Translations under genes and position numbers: made by a program
NCBI RefSeq assembly: GCF_003367175.1
Contig: NZ_QRGA01000014.1
Coordinates: 62,001-126,000 of the forward strand
Reading direction: 5' to 3'
DNA: 64,000 nt
Source: Trinickia dinghuensis
GTDB taxonomy: Bacteria > Pseudomonadota > Gammaproteobacteria > Burkholderiales > Burkholderiaceae
Shown here: positions 30,084 through 40,660 of the stretch, piece by piece
Layout: every line of letters starts with the position of its first letter
How positions within the stretch are numbered: position 1 is the first letter of the stretch
Notes under the pieces: generated by a model
What the model was told of the DNA's origin: nothing
The model's database searches: none
Seen by the model: the letters and a program-made list of their open reading frames with translations, nothing else

Positions 30084-30656
30084 ATGTGCGCAACGAAATT
30101 GCGTCGCGATTCGAGTCGCGATACCGAGCCCGCTCCGCGAACCCGCCGTCGCGCGGTCCGCACCGCGGCACCCGTCGTCGAACCCGTAGCGGTCGCGCAG
30201 CTCGACCGCATCGATCGCGCGATTCTCAAGCAGCTGCAGCGCGATGCGTCGGTTTCGAACGTCGCGCTGGCCGAGAAGGTCAAGCTCAGCGCGCCGGCCT
30301 GTCTGCGGCGCGTCGAGCGGCTCAAGTCGTTAGGATTGATTCGCGGTGTCGTTGCGTTGCTGGATCCGAAAGCGGTCGGCGCCGGCATGCTCGTCGTCAT
30401 CGGCATCGTGCTCGACCGATCGACGCCGGAAGCGTTCGCCGCGTTCGAGCAGGCGGCGCGCAGTGTGTCGGGATGTATGGAGTGCCACGTCGTAACGGGC
30501 GAATTCGACTACTTCATGCTCGTGCGCACCCGCGACAGCGACAGCTTCAATCGGCTGCACGCCGAGCAATTGCTCTACCTGCCAGGGGTGCGGCAGGTTC
30601 GCTCGTTCATGGTGCTCAAGGAGATTTTGTCGACGACCGAATTTCCGATCGCATGA
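30084..30656 (+). CDS. acdR: Lrp/AsnC family regulator (AcdR type)
   Basis: This 190-residue protein has a helix-turn-helix (ILKQLQRDASVSNVALAEKVKLSAPACLRRVERL, about residues 47-80) and a C-terminal Lrp ligand/oligomer domain (CHVVTGEFDYFMLVRTRD). It carries an extra basic N-terminal tail of about 38 residues (RTRRRAVRTAAP) not found in typical Lrp proteins of about 150-165 residues. Placed divergently from acdS, it is the likely ACC- or Leu-responsive regulator of that gene. The start ATG follows ATTTCACGATC without a strong SD. Confidence 0.88.
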   Translation: MCATKLRRDSSRDTEPAPRTRRRAVRTAAPVVEPVAVAQLDRIDRAILKQLQRDASVSNVALAEKVKLSAPACLRRVERLKSLGLIRGVVALLDPKAVGAGMLVVIGIVLDRSTPEAFAAFEQAARSVSGCMECHVVTGEFDYFMLVRTRDSDSFNRLHAEQLLYLPGVRQVRSFMVLKEILSTTEFPIA

Positions 30657-30708
30657 GGCGGGGACGAAGGCGAGTGCCTTGCAGGAGAGAGAGCGGGAAG
30701 CGGTTGCG

Positions 30709-30731
30709 CAGGGTGCGATGACCGCACCCTG
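30709..30731. terminator. Perfect inverted repeat between acdR and rhlE
   Basis: CAGGGTGCG and CGCACCCTG pair over 9 bp with a 5-nt loop, between two convergent genes. No U-tract follows on either strand, so termination is only a possibility. Confidence 0.4.
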
Positions 30732-30753
30732 TCCGCCGGCCGCGTGCCGTTGC

Positions 30754-32208
<1,455 letters not shown>

Positions 32209-32220
32209 TGTGGCGTTCGC

Positions 32221-32245
32221 TAAAAATGCGCCGCAAAGGCGCTGC
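32221..32245 (-). terminator. Attenuator-like hairpin immediately before rhlE
   Basis: On the minus strand GCGCC-TTTGC-GGCGC is followed by ATTTTTA, ending 13 nt before the rhlE ATG. This is a short intrinsic-terminator shape located inside the rhlE leader rather than after a gene. Confidence 0.5.
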
Positions 32246-32408
32246 GTCGTTCGAGCGCGCGGCGGCGGCAGCAGGCCGCTCGATGAGATCGACGTGAAGG
32301 CGGAGCCACGGCAAGTCTCGCGCGCTCGCGCCGAGGACGCCCGTTATGAACCGCGCTTCTCGCGCGCGGCCGGCTCCAGCCGGCGGATATGCCGCCGGAA
32401 AGGCCGGT

Positions 32409-32417
32409 ATTGTAGCA
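32409..32417 (-). promoter_or_regulatory. rhlE: Extended -10 promoter of rhlE
   Basis: The minus strand reads TGCTACAAT, an extended -10 (TGn then TACAAT). It predicts transcription start near 32402 and a leader of about 195 nt. Confidence 0.45.
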
Positions 32418-32501
32418 CCGCAAGGTTGCAGGAGCCGTGCCTGCCCCCGGGCCCGCCCCGAAAGACCGCCTGATCGGGCCCCTTGGGGCGCCCGGAAAGC
32501 G

Positions 32502-33716
32502 TCAGCGCGTGGACACGGGCCGTACGGCGGCAGCGGCAGCCGCCGCCCGCTCGCGGGCTTCGTCGACGTTCGCGCCGGTCGCCACGGCCACCCCCATGCG
32601 CCGCTTCTTGAAGCTCTCGGGCTTGCCGAACAGCCGCAAATCGGTGCCGGGCACCGCAAGCGCCTCGCGCACGCCCTCGAAGGCGATGCCCGCTTCCTCG
32701 AGCCCACCGTACACGACAGCCGAGGCGCCCGGCGCCAGCAGCGACGTATCGACGGGCAGGCCCAAAATCGCGCGTGCATGCAGTTCGAACTCGGAGAGGC
32801 GCTGCGAGCGCAGCGTCACGAGCCCCGTATCGTGCGGACGCGGGCTGACTTCCGAGAACCAGACTTCGTCGCCGCGCACGAACAGCTCGACACCGAATAC
32901 GCCGCGGCCGCCGAGGGCGCCCGTGACGCTTTCCGCGATCTCCTTGGCGCGCGCGAGCGCAGCCGGGGACATCGGCTGCGGCTGCCACGACTCCACGTAG
33001 TCTCCGTCGACCTGCAGATGGCCGATCGGCTCGCAAAACGACGTGCGCACTTCGCCGCTCGCCGGATCGACGGCGCGCACCGTCAGCAGCGTGATCTCGT
33101 AATCGAAGGTGACGAATCCTTCGACGATGACCCGGCCGACGTTCACGCGCGCCCCGGCCGTCGCGTATTGCCAGGCGCCGTCGACGTCGGCCGGCGCGCG
33201 CACGACGGACTGCCCCTTGCCCGATGACGACATCACGGGCTTGACGACGCACGGATAACCGATGCGCGCAATCGCCTCTCTGAACGACTCGAGCGAATCG
33301 GCGAACGCGTACGGCGAAGTGGGCAAGCCCAGTTCTTCGGCGGCCAGGCGTCGAATGCCTTCGCGATTCATCGTCAACTGCGTCGCACGGGCGGTCGGGA
33401 TGACTTCGGCGAGACGCTGTGCTTCGATTTCGGCGAGGGCGTCGGTGGCGATCGCCTCGATTTCGGGCACGATCAGATGCGGCCGTTCGGCTCGCACGAG
33501 CGCCTTGATCGCCGCGCCGTCGGTCATGTCGATCGTATGGGCACGGTGCGCGACCTGATGGCCCGGCGCATTCGGATAGCGATCCACCGCGATCACTTCG
33601 ACCCCGAGCCGCTGCAGCGCGACGATGACTTCCTTGCCGAGCTCGCCCGCGCCGAGCAGCATGACGCGCGTGGCCGAGGGCGAAAGCGGCGTGCCGATCC
33701 GTTGACCGATCTGCAT
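32502..33716 (-). CDS. purT: Formate-dependent phosphoribosylglycinamide formyltransferase
   Basis: This 404-residue ATP-grasp enzyme makes formyl-GAR from GAR, formate and ATP, the PurN alternative in purine synthesis. It starts [30 protein letters not shown], has [10 protein letters not shown], the ATP-grasp loop [43 protein letters not shown] (conserved metal Glu) and [12 protein letters not shown]. Length is standard; an upstream in-frame extension is rejected. Its promoter region carries a 12-bp tandem duplication. Confidence 0.96.
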   Translation of the reverse strand: MQIGQRIGTPLSPSATRVMLLGAGELGKEVIVALQRLGVEVIAVDRYPNAPGHQVAHRAHTIDMTDGAAIKALVRAERPHLIVPEIEAIATDALAEIEAQRLAEVIPTARATQLTMNREGIRRLAAEELGLPTSPYAFADSLESFREAIARIGYPCVVKPVMSSSGKGQSVVRAPADVDGAWQYATAGARVNVGRVIVEGFVTFDYEITLLTVRAVDPASGEVRTSFCEPIGHLQVDGDYVESWQPQPMSPAALARAKEIAESVTGALGGRGVFGVELFVRGDEVWFSEVSPRPHDTGLVTLRSQRLSEFELHARAILGLPVDTSLLAPGASAVVYGGLEEAGIAFEGVREALAVPGTDLRLFGKPESFKKRRMGVAVATGANVDEARERAAAAAAAVRPVSTR

Positions 33717-33758
33717 GGCGAATCCCGTATATGCGAAAGAAATGGAAGAAGCCGATGT

Positions 33759-33782
33759 TAACACGCGCGATAACACGCGCGA
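33759..33782 (-). repeat. Perfect 12-bp tandem duplication in the purT promoter region
   Basis: TAACACGCGCGA occurs twice head to tail, 43 bp upstream of the purT start. It could be a paired regulator site; it does not match the enteric PurR box. Confidence 0.6.
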
Positions 33783-33937
33783 GACAGCCGATTCGGAGCG
33801 ATTCGCGCGGTTGCGGGCGCACCGGGCAAGCCGCCGCCGGCCGGCCGCAATACCGACCTTGCGTACCTTGCTCGCTAGCGACGACAGGAGTGCGTTACCC
33901 TTACGCCTTCGCCAGTTTTGAAAAAAGGTTCGGGGCC

Positions 33938-34477
33938 ATGCCGATCTCATTCATTGCGCCGACACGGGGTGCGTCGCGCAAGCGCTCGCTCTCGCGCGTG
34001 GGCGCGCTCGCCGCCGTGCTCGCCGTCGCCGGCTGCGCGATGCCGACGCACCCCGACTCCGCCGCGGGACCCAGCAACCCGCTCAATCCGGCCGCCGTCC
34101 AATTGCTCGACGGCACGAGCTGGGTTTTGCGCAGCGCGCAAACGAGCGACGGCAAGAGCGCGTTCGCCCTCCCCCCGGCCGAAACGGCCGCCCCGACGCT
34201 CAAGCTCGACACCGCGTCGGGCCAGCGCCGCGCGAGCGGCTTCGCGGGCTGCAATCAATTTTCGGGATCCTATATGCTTCACAGCGGCGGGTTGACGCTC
34301 GGCCCGCTCGCGACGACGGGCAAAACTTGCGGGCAAGATGCCGAGCACCTCGAGCACGCCTATCTCGACGTGCTCTCACATATCGAGTCGACACTCGTGC
34401 AAATGCGGCCGCCGCAGCAGATGCGCATCATCGCGTCGAACGGCATCACGCTGACTTTCGCGCGCGAAGACCGATGA
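33938..34477 (+). CDS. META-domain lipoprotein
   Basis: This 179-residue protein has a signal peptide with lipobox LAVAGC (Cys33). A META/HslJ-like domain follows, starting [16 protein letters not shown] with the conserved [14 protein letters not shown] and [15 protein letters not shown] domains occur in HslJ-type envelope proteins linked to heat-shock and aminobenzoate resistance; a specific function is not known. It is divergent from purT and 42 bp upstream of ftsK. Confidence 0.85.
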   Translation: MPISFIAPTRGASRKRSLSRVGALAAVLAVAGCAMPTHPDSAAGPSNPLNPAAVQLLDGTSWVLRSAQTSDGKSAFALPPAETAAPTLKLDTASGQRRASGFAGCNQFSGSYMLHSGGLTLGPLATTGKTCGQDAEHLEHAYLDVLSHIESTLVQMRPPQQMRIIASNGITLTFAREDR

Positions 34478-34519
34478 TCGGCACGGCGCTCGCCCTTCTC
34501 GAACGTTTCACCCTTTAGC

Positions 34520-37500
34520 ATGCATACGGTAGTTTTCGGCTGGTTCGGCATGTCGGTCCTGTGGACCGTGCCTTTGGCCCTGCGTCTGGCGATTGCGGCA
34601 TTGATGCGCGATGCCGGAGCGCGCGGCCGCGGCACGATCCGGCTTTGGCTCGGCTTCGCGGGCGTCTACGTCGGCAGCGGCGCGCTCGAGGCCGCGCTCG
34701 CGCCCCATACCGGCAACGCGCTCGGGCATGCGCTGCTCGGCGTCGCACTGCGCGCGCTCGGGCGCGGCGCGTTCGCCGTGTTGCCCGTGCTCTTGGTTGC
34801 CGGTCTGCCTTGGCTCATGGGCTTTTCCTGGCGCGACACGCTGCGCTGGGCCGATCGGGCGTTCGGCCTCGGCCTGAACATCGGGCCTGGCCGCGCGTCC
34901 TCCGGCGCCGCAGGTACACGCCAGGACGAACCGCGCTCGGCGCGCGGCGGCCTGAACAGCTCCGTCATCCGCACGAGCACGACCCACTCGATGGCGCCGA
35001 AATCGACGGGCCGCTATGCGCGGCCCACGGTATGGCAGCCGCCCCCGCCGGCTTCGGGCACGAAAGCGCGCCCTGCCGCGACGGCGTCCGGTACGGAGCG
35101 GGGTGTTGGCGGCATGGGGGGCATCGGTATTCAGCGCGATCGGCGCGGCACGAATGCCAAGCCGTTCGAGCCTGCCGTGCCGCCCGCTCGCGCCGCCTCC
35201 CACGGTCCGGCTTGGAGCCCCAGCGACGCACCCGGTTCAGCGCGCGCTTCGCGTCCGGGGCCAACCGGCGCGATCGCGCAGCCTCATCTTCATGCAACTC
35301 ACGCCCGACCTAGTCAGCCGGTGACGCCAGCCGCCCCTAGCCGCCCCATCGCGACACCGGTTCCGCCGCGCGCGACCGGCAGCGCCGCCGGAAGTGCCTT
35401 CGCCGCCGTGGCCGGCTACGCGGGAGTCCGTACGGCGCAGGCGGCAGCGGGTGCGGCGGGAATCCCCGGGGCACCCGCGGCGCCGTCCGTCTCGCAGCCG
35501 GCGGCGCCGTCGGCCGGCCAAAGCGTCCAGAGCGCACAGAGCACCGCGGGCGACCGAGCGCGGCCGCCCGTCCGGCCGCCGGTGCCGCAAATGGATATCG
35601 CGCGTCGCGCGGTCCCACCCGCCGAGCCGTCACCGGGCGTGCTCGAAACGCTGAAGGCGATAGAAGCGAATGCCGCGCAGTGGACCGCCCTCGCGAGTTC
35701 CAGCCTGGCGCGGCGCGGAACGGCGGCAGCGCCGCGGCAAGCCGCCGCCGGCATGGAAGCGCCGAGCGGCGCCATCGCCGACAACACAGCACCGGTCCAT
35801 GCGCGCCTAGCGGACGAGATCGAATCGGTGCCGGACACCGCATTCGAGCAGCCGGAGCCGATGCACGCGCCGGCTCCATCTCATTCGCCGCCGAATCAAG
35901 CGAGGAACGACGCGCCGGCCGAGCCTCCGTCCATCTACCCCGATGCCGCGTCCACGAATGCGGAGCCCGTGCAAAGCCCCACCGAGGATGCCGGCGCACA
36001 CACCGAAGCCGAAGCGATCGACGAATACCCGATCCCGAACGAATCGGACGAGGAGCGTCACGGCGAGGCGCCTCGCGCCGCGGTTTCCGCGCCGCCGCCC
36101 TGGATGGAGGACGATGAGCCGCTCGTCGCGCCGGCGAACATCGCACCGGCGCCGGCCGCCCCCGTCCTGCTCGAACTCGCTTCGTCCGCGAAGGCCGACG
36201 CGCAACCCGCGACGCCGGTACTCGCGCCATCGTTGCCGCCTCGGTCGGAGGCGACCGCGGTGCCGGCAGCTCCGATCGCCGCGCCGGCGGAGCCGCGGAC
36301 ACCCGAGCCATCGTTGCCGCCTCAATCGGAGCCGATCGCCGCGCCGGCGGCTCCGCCGACAGGCCAAGCCCCTTCGGCCGAGGTCCCCTGGGCCGCCGTG
36401 CCCTCGCCGACGCCTGCGACACCGGTGCAAGCCCCCACGACTGCGGCGCCCCTCGCTGCGGCGGCCCAAGCGGCGGCAACCGTCACACCCACGCTCGCCC
36501 CCGACGACGCGCCAGCAGCCGACGCCTCATCCGCCGATGCCAACCCGCGCGCCCCGCTGCGCGGCCACGCGCCGACCGAATTCACGTTCCAAGCGCCCGC
36601 CGCCTCGACGGTCGAGCTGCCAACGCTCGATCTGCTCGAGCCCGCGTCGACCGAAACCGAGGAGATTCCGGCCGAGCGCCTCGCGCAAACGGGACAGCTG
36701 ATCGAACAGCGCCTGCAAGAATTCAAGGTGCCCGTGGCCGTCGTCGGCGCGTCGGCCGGCCCCGTCATCACGCGCTTCGAGATCGAGCCGGCGCTCGGCG
36801 TGCGCGGCAGCCAGATCGTCGGGCTGATGAAGGATCTGTCGCGCGGGCTCGGACTCACGTCGATCCGCGTCGTCGAAACGATCCCCGGCAAGACCTGCAT
36901 GGGCCTCGAACTGCCGAACGCGAAACGGCAAACGATCCGGCTCTCCGAGATTCTCGACGCCACGCCCTACCGTCATTCGCTGTCCTCATTGACGCTCGCG
37001 ATGGGCAAGGACATCACCGGCCATCCGATCGTCACCGATCTCGCCAAGGCGCCGCACATGCTCGTCGCGGGCACGACCGGTTCGGGCAAATCGGTCGCGA
37101 TCAACGCCATGATCGTCTCGCTGCTCTACAAGGCCACGCCCGAGGAAGTGCGGCTCATCATGATCGACCCGAAGATGCTCGAGCTGTCGGTCTACGAAGG
37201 GATTCCGCACTTGCTCGCGCCGGTCGTCACCGATATGAAGCTCGCCGCCAACGCGCTGAACTGGTGCGTCGGCGAAATGGAAAAGCGCTACCGGCTCATG
37301 TCGGCCGTCGGCGTGCGCAATCTCGCCGGTTTCAATCAAAAGCTGCGCGACGCGCAAGCCGCGGGCAGGAAGATCGGCAACCCGTTCTCGCTGACGCCCG
37401 AAGCACCGGAACCGCTCTCGCCGCTGCCGATGATCGTCGTCGTCATCGACGAGCTCGCCGATCTGATGATGGTCGCCGGCAAGAAGATCGAAGAGCTGAT

Positions 37501-38089
37501 CGCCCGGCTCGCCCAAAAGGCGCGCGCGGCCGGCATTCACTTGATCCTCGCGACGCAGCGTCCGTCCGTCGATGTCATCACGGGGCTCATCAAGGCGAAC
37601 ATTCCGACGCGCGTCGCTTTCCAGGTATCGTCGAAGATCGATTCGCGCACGATTCTCGATCAGATGGGCGCCGAGTCGCTGCTGGGCCAAGGCGACATGC
37701 TGTTCCTGCCGCCCGGCACCGGCTATCCGCAGCGCGTGCACGGCGCGTTCGTGGCCGACGAGGAAGTCCATCGCGTGGTCGAGCATCTGAAGCAGTTCGG
37801 CGAGCCGGAATACATCGAAGGCATCCTCGACGGCCCGGCAACCGATGGGGCCGCGCAAGACTTGTTCGGCGATGCGCCCGATGCCGAAGCCGATCCGCTC
37901 TACGACGAAGCCGTCGCGTTCGTCGTGCGCACGCGCCGCGCATCGATTTCGGCCGTGCAGCGGCAGCTGCGCATCGGCTACAACCGCGCGGCGCGCCTCG
38001 TCGAGCAAATGGAAGCGGCGGGACTCGTTTCGGCGATGGGCGTCAACGGCAGCCGCGAGGTGATCGCGCCGCCGAGTTCCGAGCCCTGA
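34520..38089 (+). CDS. ftsK: DNA translocase FtsK with very long linker
   Basis: This 1189-residue protein moves chromosome ends through the septum and activates XerCD at dif. The N-terminal membrane part (about 1-125) shows two or three hydrophobic helices and looks shorter than the usual four. An in-frame stop 45 bp upstream rules out a simple extension. A low-complexity Pro/Ala linker of about 570 residues (130-700) follows. The motor domain has [17 protein letters not shown] (about 718), Walker A GTTGSGKS (about 851) and Walker [13 protein letters not shown] (about 972). A winged-helix gamma domain ([22 protein letters not shown]) ends the protein and reads KOPS sites. Confidence 0.94.
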   Translation: MHTVVFGWFGMSVLWTVPLALRLAIAALMRDAGARGRGTIRLWLGFAGVYVGSGALEAALAPHTGNALGHALLGVALRALGRGAFAVLPVLLVAGLPWLMGFSWRDTLRWADRAFGLGLNIGPGRASSGAAGTRQDEPRSARGGLNSSVIRTSTTHSMAPKSTGRYARPTVWQPPPPASGTKARPAATASGTERGVGGMGGIGIQRDRRGTNAKPFEPAVPPARAASHGPAWSPSDAPGSARASRPGPTGAIAQPHLHATHARPSQPVTPAAPSRPIATPVPPRATGSAAGSAFAAVAGYAGVRTAQAAAGAAGIPGAPAAPSVSQPAAPSAGQSVQSAQSTAGDRARPPVRPPVPQMDIARRAVPPAEPSPGVLETLKAIEANAAQWTALASSSLARRGTAAAPRQAAAGMEAPSGAIADNTAPVHARLADEIESVPDTAFEQPEPMHAPAPSHSPPNQARNDAPAEPPSIYPDAASTNAEPVQSPTEDAGAHTEAEAIDEYPIPNESDEERHGEAPRAAVSAPPPWMEDDEPLVAPANIAPAPAAPVLLELASSAKADAQPATPVLAPSLPPRSEATAVPAAPIAAPAEPRTPEPSLPPQSEPIAAPAAPPTGQAPSAEVPWAAVPSPTPATPVQAPTTAAPLAAAAQAAATVTPTLAPDDAPAADASSADANPRAPLRGHAPTEFTFQAPAASTVELPTLDLLEPASTETEEIPAERLAQTGQLIEQRLQEFKVPVAVVGASAGPVITRFEIEPALGVRGSQIVGLMKDLSRGLGLTSIRVVETIPGKTCMGLELPNAKRQTIRLSEILDATPYRHSLSSLTLAMGKDITGHPIVTDLAKAPHMLVAGTTGSGKSVAINAMIVSLLYKATPEEVRLIMIDPKMLELSVYEGIPHLLAPVVTDMKLAANALNWCVGEMEKRYRLMSAVGVRNLAGFNQKLRDAQAAGRKIGNPFSLTPEAPEPLSPLPMIVVVIDELADLMMVAGKKIEELIARLAQKARAAGIHLILATQRPSVDVITGLIKANIPTRVAFQVSSKIDSRTILDQMGAESLLGQGDMLFLPPGTGYPQRVHGAFVADEEVHRVVEHLKQFGEPEYIEGILDGPATDGAAQDLFGDAPDAEADPLYDEAVAFVVRTRRASISAVQRQLRIGYNRAARLVEQMEAAGLVSAMGVNGSREVIAPPSSEP

Positions 38090-38220
38090 TTGCACGTGCC
38101 CGCGTAAAAGGTGCGCGGCAATTGCAAGAACTAGCCGGTCGGCCGCCCGCTTCGCTGCAATGCGGCGGGGCCCACGTGATCCGACACCCCAAACCGTGCA
38201 CTCCCGGCCGCCTCCAGGAT

Positions 38221-38236
38221 CCGGCACGACCCTTGC
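38221..38236 (+). promoter_or_regulatory. Sigma-54 (-24/-12) promoter candidate
   Basis: CCGGCACGACCCTTGC matches the RpoN consensus: GG at 38223-38224 and GC at 38235-38236 with the required 10 nt between, and GGCACG-A-CCC-TTGC intact. Start of transcription would be near 38247. Confidence 0.6.
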
Positions 38237-38246
38237 GCATAGAATT

Positions 38247-38400
38247 AAGACCGATTGCCGCACGCGCGCAAGGAAACGGATCAGGCGCGTTCGGCTTTCA
38301 TGGCAGTACCAATTGGTCATCCCCTGCCGCCCCGCCCCCCGTGAGGCGGTAGCTTCGAGCCTACGCGCTTGCTCTGACGCGTAGGCTCTCTTTGTTTGTG
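38247..38400 (+). ncRNA. Candidate RpoN-dependent small RNA
   Basis: A transcript of about 150 nt is bracketed by the sigma-54 promoter and a perfect rho-independent terminator, in an interval with no protein gene. It has an internal palindrome (CCAATTGG) and a C-rich single-stranded stretch before the terminator stem. I know no named family for it. It could also be a 5' or 3' fragment of something larger. Confidence 0.45.
38357..38400 (+). terminator. Strong rho-independent terminator downstream of the candidate small RNA
   Basis: GAGCCTACGCG and CGCGTAGGCTC form a perfect 11-bp stem with a 10-nt loop, followed by TCTTTGTTTG. It lies about 270 bp after the ftsK stop. Confidence 0.85.
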
Positions 38401-38484
38401 GAGGCGCGGCGCGGCAACGAGTGCCCCATAGCGGCTACTCATGGCCGCTACCGGTCGCTATCGGCAATCGCTAGAGATCAGAGA

Positions 38485-39723
38485 TCACGACGACGGCGTG
38501 AACTGGAAGTCGACCGGCGAGCCGATGGATAGGCGCGTCGGGTTCGCGAGCAGCCCCGTGGCAGGGTCGCGCCGGAAAACATAAGCGCTGTCGCTGTCTT
38601 GATTGCCGACGATGAGCCAGCGGCCCGTCGGATCGATCGCGAACTCGCGCGGCGCGCGCCCGAGCGTCGATTGCCGTCCGACCAGCGCGAGCCGTCCGTC
38701 GGAGGCGTCGACGGAGAAAATGACGATCTCGTTCGCGTCGCCGCGATTCGTCGCGTAGAGGAATTTTCCGTCGGGCGAAAGATGAATCGCGCCGGCGCCC
38801 ACCTTGCCCTTGAAGCCGTGCGCCGCAAGCGGCAGCACTTGAAGCGATTCGAGCTTGCCGTTCGCGTATCGCAGCGTCGTCACGGTCCCGGCCAACTCGC
38901 TCGTCAAATAGGCGTAGTCCCCGTTCGGAGCAAACACGAGGTGACGTGGGCCGGAGCCCGCCGGCATCTGCACGTACCCTTCGGGCGTCGGGCTGATGAG
39001 GCCGCGGCTGCCGTCGCTCGTGTAGCGATATTCGTAGAGTTTGTCGTTACCGAGGTCCTGCGTGAAAAGGTAGCGGCCGTCCGGCGAAAACACCGTCGAA
39101 TGCACATGCGCGTTGTCTTGCCTTCCTTTGACGGGGCCGCCGCCTTCCTGGTGCACCACCAGCGCGGCCGCGCCGACATGGCCGTCCTCTTGCAGCGGAA
39201 ACACGGCGAAGCTGCCGCCCGGATCGGCCGCGACCGAATAGTTCGCCGTCAGTAGATAGCGGCCGTCCGGCGAAAAGGACAGGTAGCAGGGGTCGTTGCC
39301 TTCGGAGGACACGCGATTGAGGAACGTGAGCTGGCCCGCGTGCCGATCGAATGCGAAAGCGCTGATGCCGCCGCGCTCGGTTGCCGGGCCGTTGTCGCCC
39401 GGCAGTTCGTTGACGGCGTAGACGTAGCGGCCGTCGCGCGTGATCGCGAGATACGATGGATTGACGGTCTGAACCGAGGAGACGGGGGTGACCTGCCCGG
39501 TGGACGAATCGAAGTGATAGACGTAGATGCCATGGCTCTTGCCGCCCGTATAGGTGCCGACCAGCAAGTAGTAGACGGGGCCCGCCTTCGTAGCCGCGAC
39601 ATCGTGCGCGGCGGCGGGAATAGTGCCGAGCGCCCAAGCGATGAGAAAACCCGTGATCCAACCGCGCGCTCCCGTCGAAAGCGAAAGCGCGCGCCGCGGC
39701 ATTGCAGGAACGATGCGGGACAT
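38485..39723 (-). CDS. Secreted lactonase-fold (YbhE/7-bladed propeller) protein
   Basis: This 412-residue protein belongs to the 6-phosphogluconolactonase-like beta-propeller family (YVYAVNELPGDNG, LSFSPDGRYLLTANYS, HVHSTVFSPDGRYLFTQDLGNDK, GPRHLVFAPNGDYAYLTSEL, FIYATNRG-like FLYATNRGDANEI). Seven repeats with SPDGRY-type turns can be counted. An N-terminal signal peptide (GWITGFLIAWALGTIPAAAHD) sends it to the periplasm, so a role in the cytosolic pentose phosphate pathway is unlikely. The ATG at MSRIVPAMPRRA has GGAGG upstream. Substrate unknown. Confidence 0.87.
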   Translation of the reverse strand: MSRIVPAMPRRALSLSTGARGWITGFLIAWALGTIPAAAHDVAATKAGPVYYLLVGTYTGGKSHGIYVYHFDSSTGQVTPVSSVQTVNPSYLAITRDGRYVYAVNELPGDNGPATERGGISAFAFDRHAGQLTFLNRVSSEGNDPCYLSFSPDGRYLLTANYSVAADPGGSFAVFPLQEDGHVGAAALVVHQEGGGPVKGRQDNAHVHSTVFSPDGRYLFTQDLGNDKLYEYRYTSDGSRGLISPTPEGYVQMPAGSGPRHLVFAPNGDYAYLTSELAGTVTTLRYANGKLESLQVLPLAAHGFKGKVGAGAIHLSPDGKFLYATNRGDANEIVIFSVDASDGRLALVGRQSTLGRAPREFAIDPTGRWLIVGNQDSDSAYVFRRDPATGLLANPTRLSIGSPVDFQFTPSS

Positions 39724-39921
39724 GTAAATCCTCCATAGGGAATCGGACCCGAAACCCCGCAAACGGCCGTCGCGCGGCGCGCAACGCGGCAGGCCAGCAC
39801 TTTGCATAGGGTCTGAGTAACGCTCGCGCCGGTTCAGGCCGCAAGCACGCAAAGGGCCTGAGCGGACGAGTCGAGCGTCGACTCAGTTCCCAATTTCCAA
39901 AAGGAAGTCAAAGGAGCCGCT

Positions 39922-40080
39922 ATGAATATCTTCGTCAGCCTGGGACCGATTGCCGCGCTGATCGCGGGCATTTTGATTCTGATCGTGCCGCGACTGCTCA
40001 ACTACATCGTCGCACTGTATCTCATTATCATCGGACTATTGGGGCTGCTGGGCCCGCACGCCCACTCGCTCCATTTGTGA
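39922..40080 (+). CDS. DUF3096 small membrane protein
   Basis: This 52-residue protein has two hydrophobic helices (SLGPIAALIAGILILIVPRL and YIVALYLIIIGLLGLL) and ends PHAHSLHL, the DUF3096 pattern. AAAGGAG precedes the ATG. Function unknown. It is divergent from the lactonase-fold gene and converges on a small hypothetical gene. Confidence 0.8.
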   Translation: MNIFVSLGPIAALIAGILILIVPRLLNYIVALYLIIIGLLGLLGPHAHSLHL

Positions 40081-40113
40081 GCGGGGGGCGCCGGGTGGAA
40101 GACGGATTTGGGC

Positions 40114-40359
40114 TCAGCCGTTGACGAACTGGTCGAGCCGCAGCTTGCCCTGCAGCGACAAGCCGCCGACCGCATAATGACCATCACCGTTGCGGTGGTG
40201 CTTGAAGCAGGCCCGCTCGATCAGGAACGCGGCAGCCGTTTCCATGGCGTTACGGGTCAGACCGAGGGTGCGGGCATCGAGATGGAGCAAGGCGTCGTCG
40301 CCCAGCTCGCGTGCTGCGGAGAGAATCGTGATGCAATCGACCTTCGACGGATTCTGCAT
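40114..40359 (-). CDS. Hypothetical protein, 81 residues
   Basis: This small soluble protein (MQNPSKVDCITILSAARELG, then TAAAFLIERACFKHHRNGDG and HYAVGGLSLQGKLRLDQF) has two predicted helices followed by a beta hairpin, like a small winged-helix or effector-associated fold. I do not recognise a family. The clean frame and composition favour a real gene; the SD is weak (GAGAAC). Confidence 0.55.
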   Translation of the reverse strand: MQNPSKVDCITILSAARELGDDALLHLDARTLGLTRNAMETAAAFLIERACFKHHRNGDGHYAVGGLSLQGKLRLDQFVNG

Positions 40360-40660
40360 GGCGTCAGTTCTCGCTTTGAGTGTTGATGACAGGCGCAATG
40401 ATGGTCGCGTACGCCACGCGCTATGCGGTGCTCGTTTTATCGGAAGCGTACGGCCGGAATCCCCGAAACCCGATTGTAGCGAGCGATTTTGCCCGGTGCC
40501 AACGCAAAATCGTTTTCGGCGAAATCGGTCCACCCCGAGGCGTAAGCTTTGCTCGATCCCGCGCGCCGGCGTGTACGTATGCCCGCATTCGTCGTCGGAT
40601 TCCCATCGGTAGTTGTATCGACATTCGATTCGTACGCACAGCAGGAGAACAACCATCACC
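40360..40660. other. Divergent intergenic region upstream of the GH15 gene
   Basis: There is no coding sequence here. It contains an inverted repeat CGATTTTGC (40484-40492) / GCAAAATCG (40504-40512) with an 11-nt spacer, followed by TTTTC. This could be an operator or a weak terminator. Nothing else stands out apart from the GH15 ribosome site. Confidence 0.4.

Larger units (their letters stand above)
38090..38484. other. Gene-less interval between ftsK and the lactonase gene
   Basis: This 395-bp interval between convergent genes holds no credible protein gene apart from a 14-codon frame (MAVPIGHPLPPRPP, at 38300) without a ribosome site. It does hold a near-consensus sigma-54 promoter and a strong terminator, described separately, which together define a likely small RNA. 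Confidence 0.6.

Noticed and set aside
38300-38344. 14-codon frame MAVPIGHPLPPRPP in the candidate small RNA
   Set aside because: There is no ribosome-binding site and it is Pro-rich only because of the local C-rich sequence.
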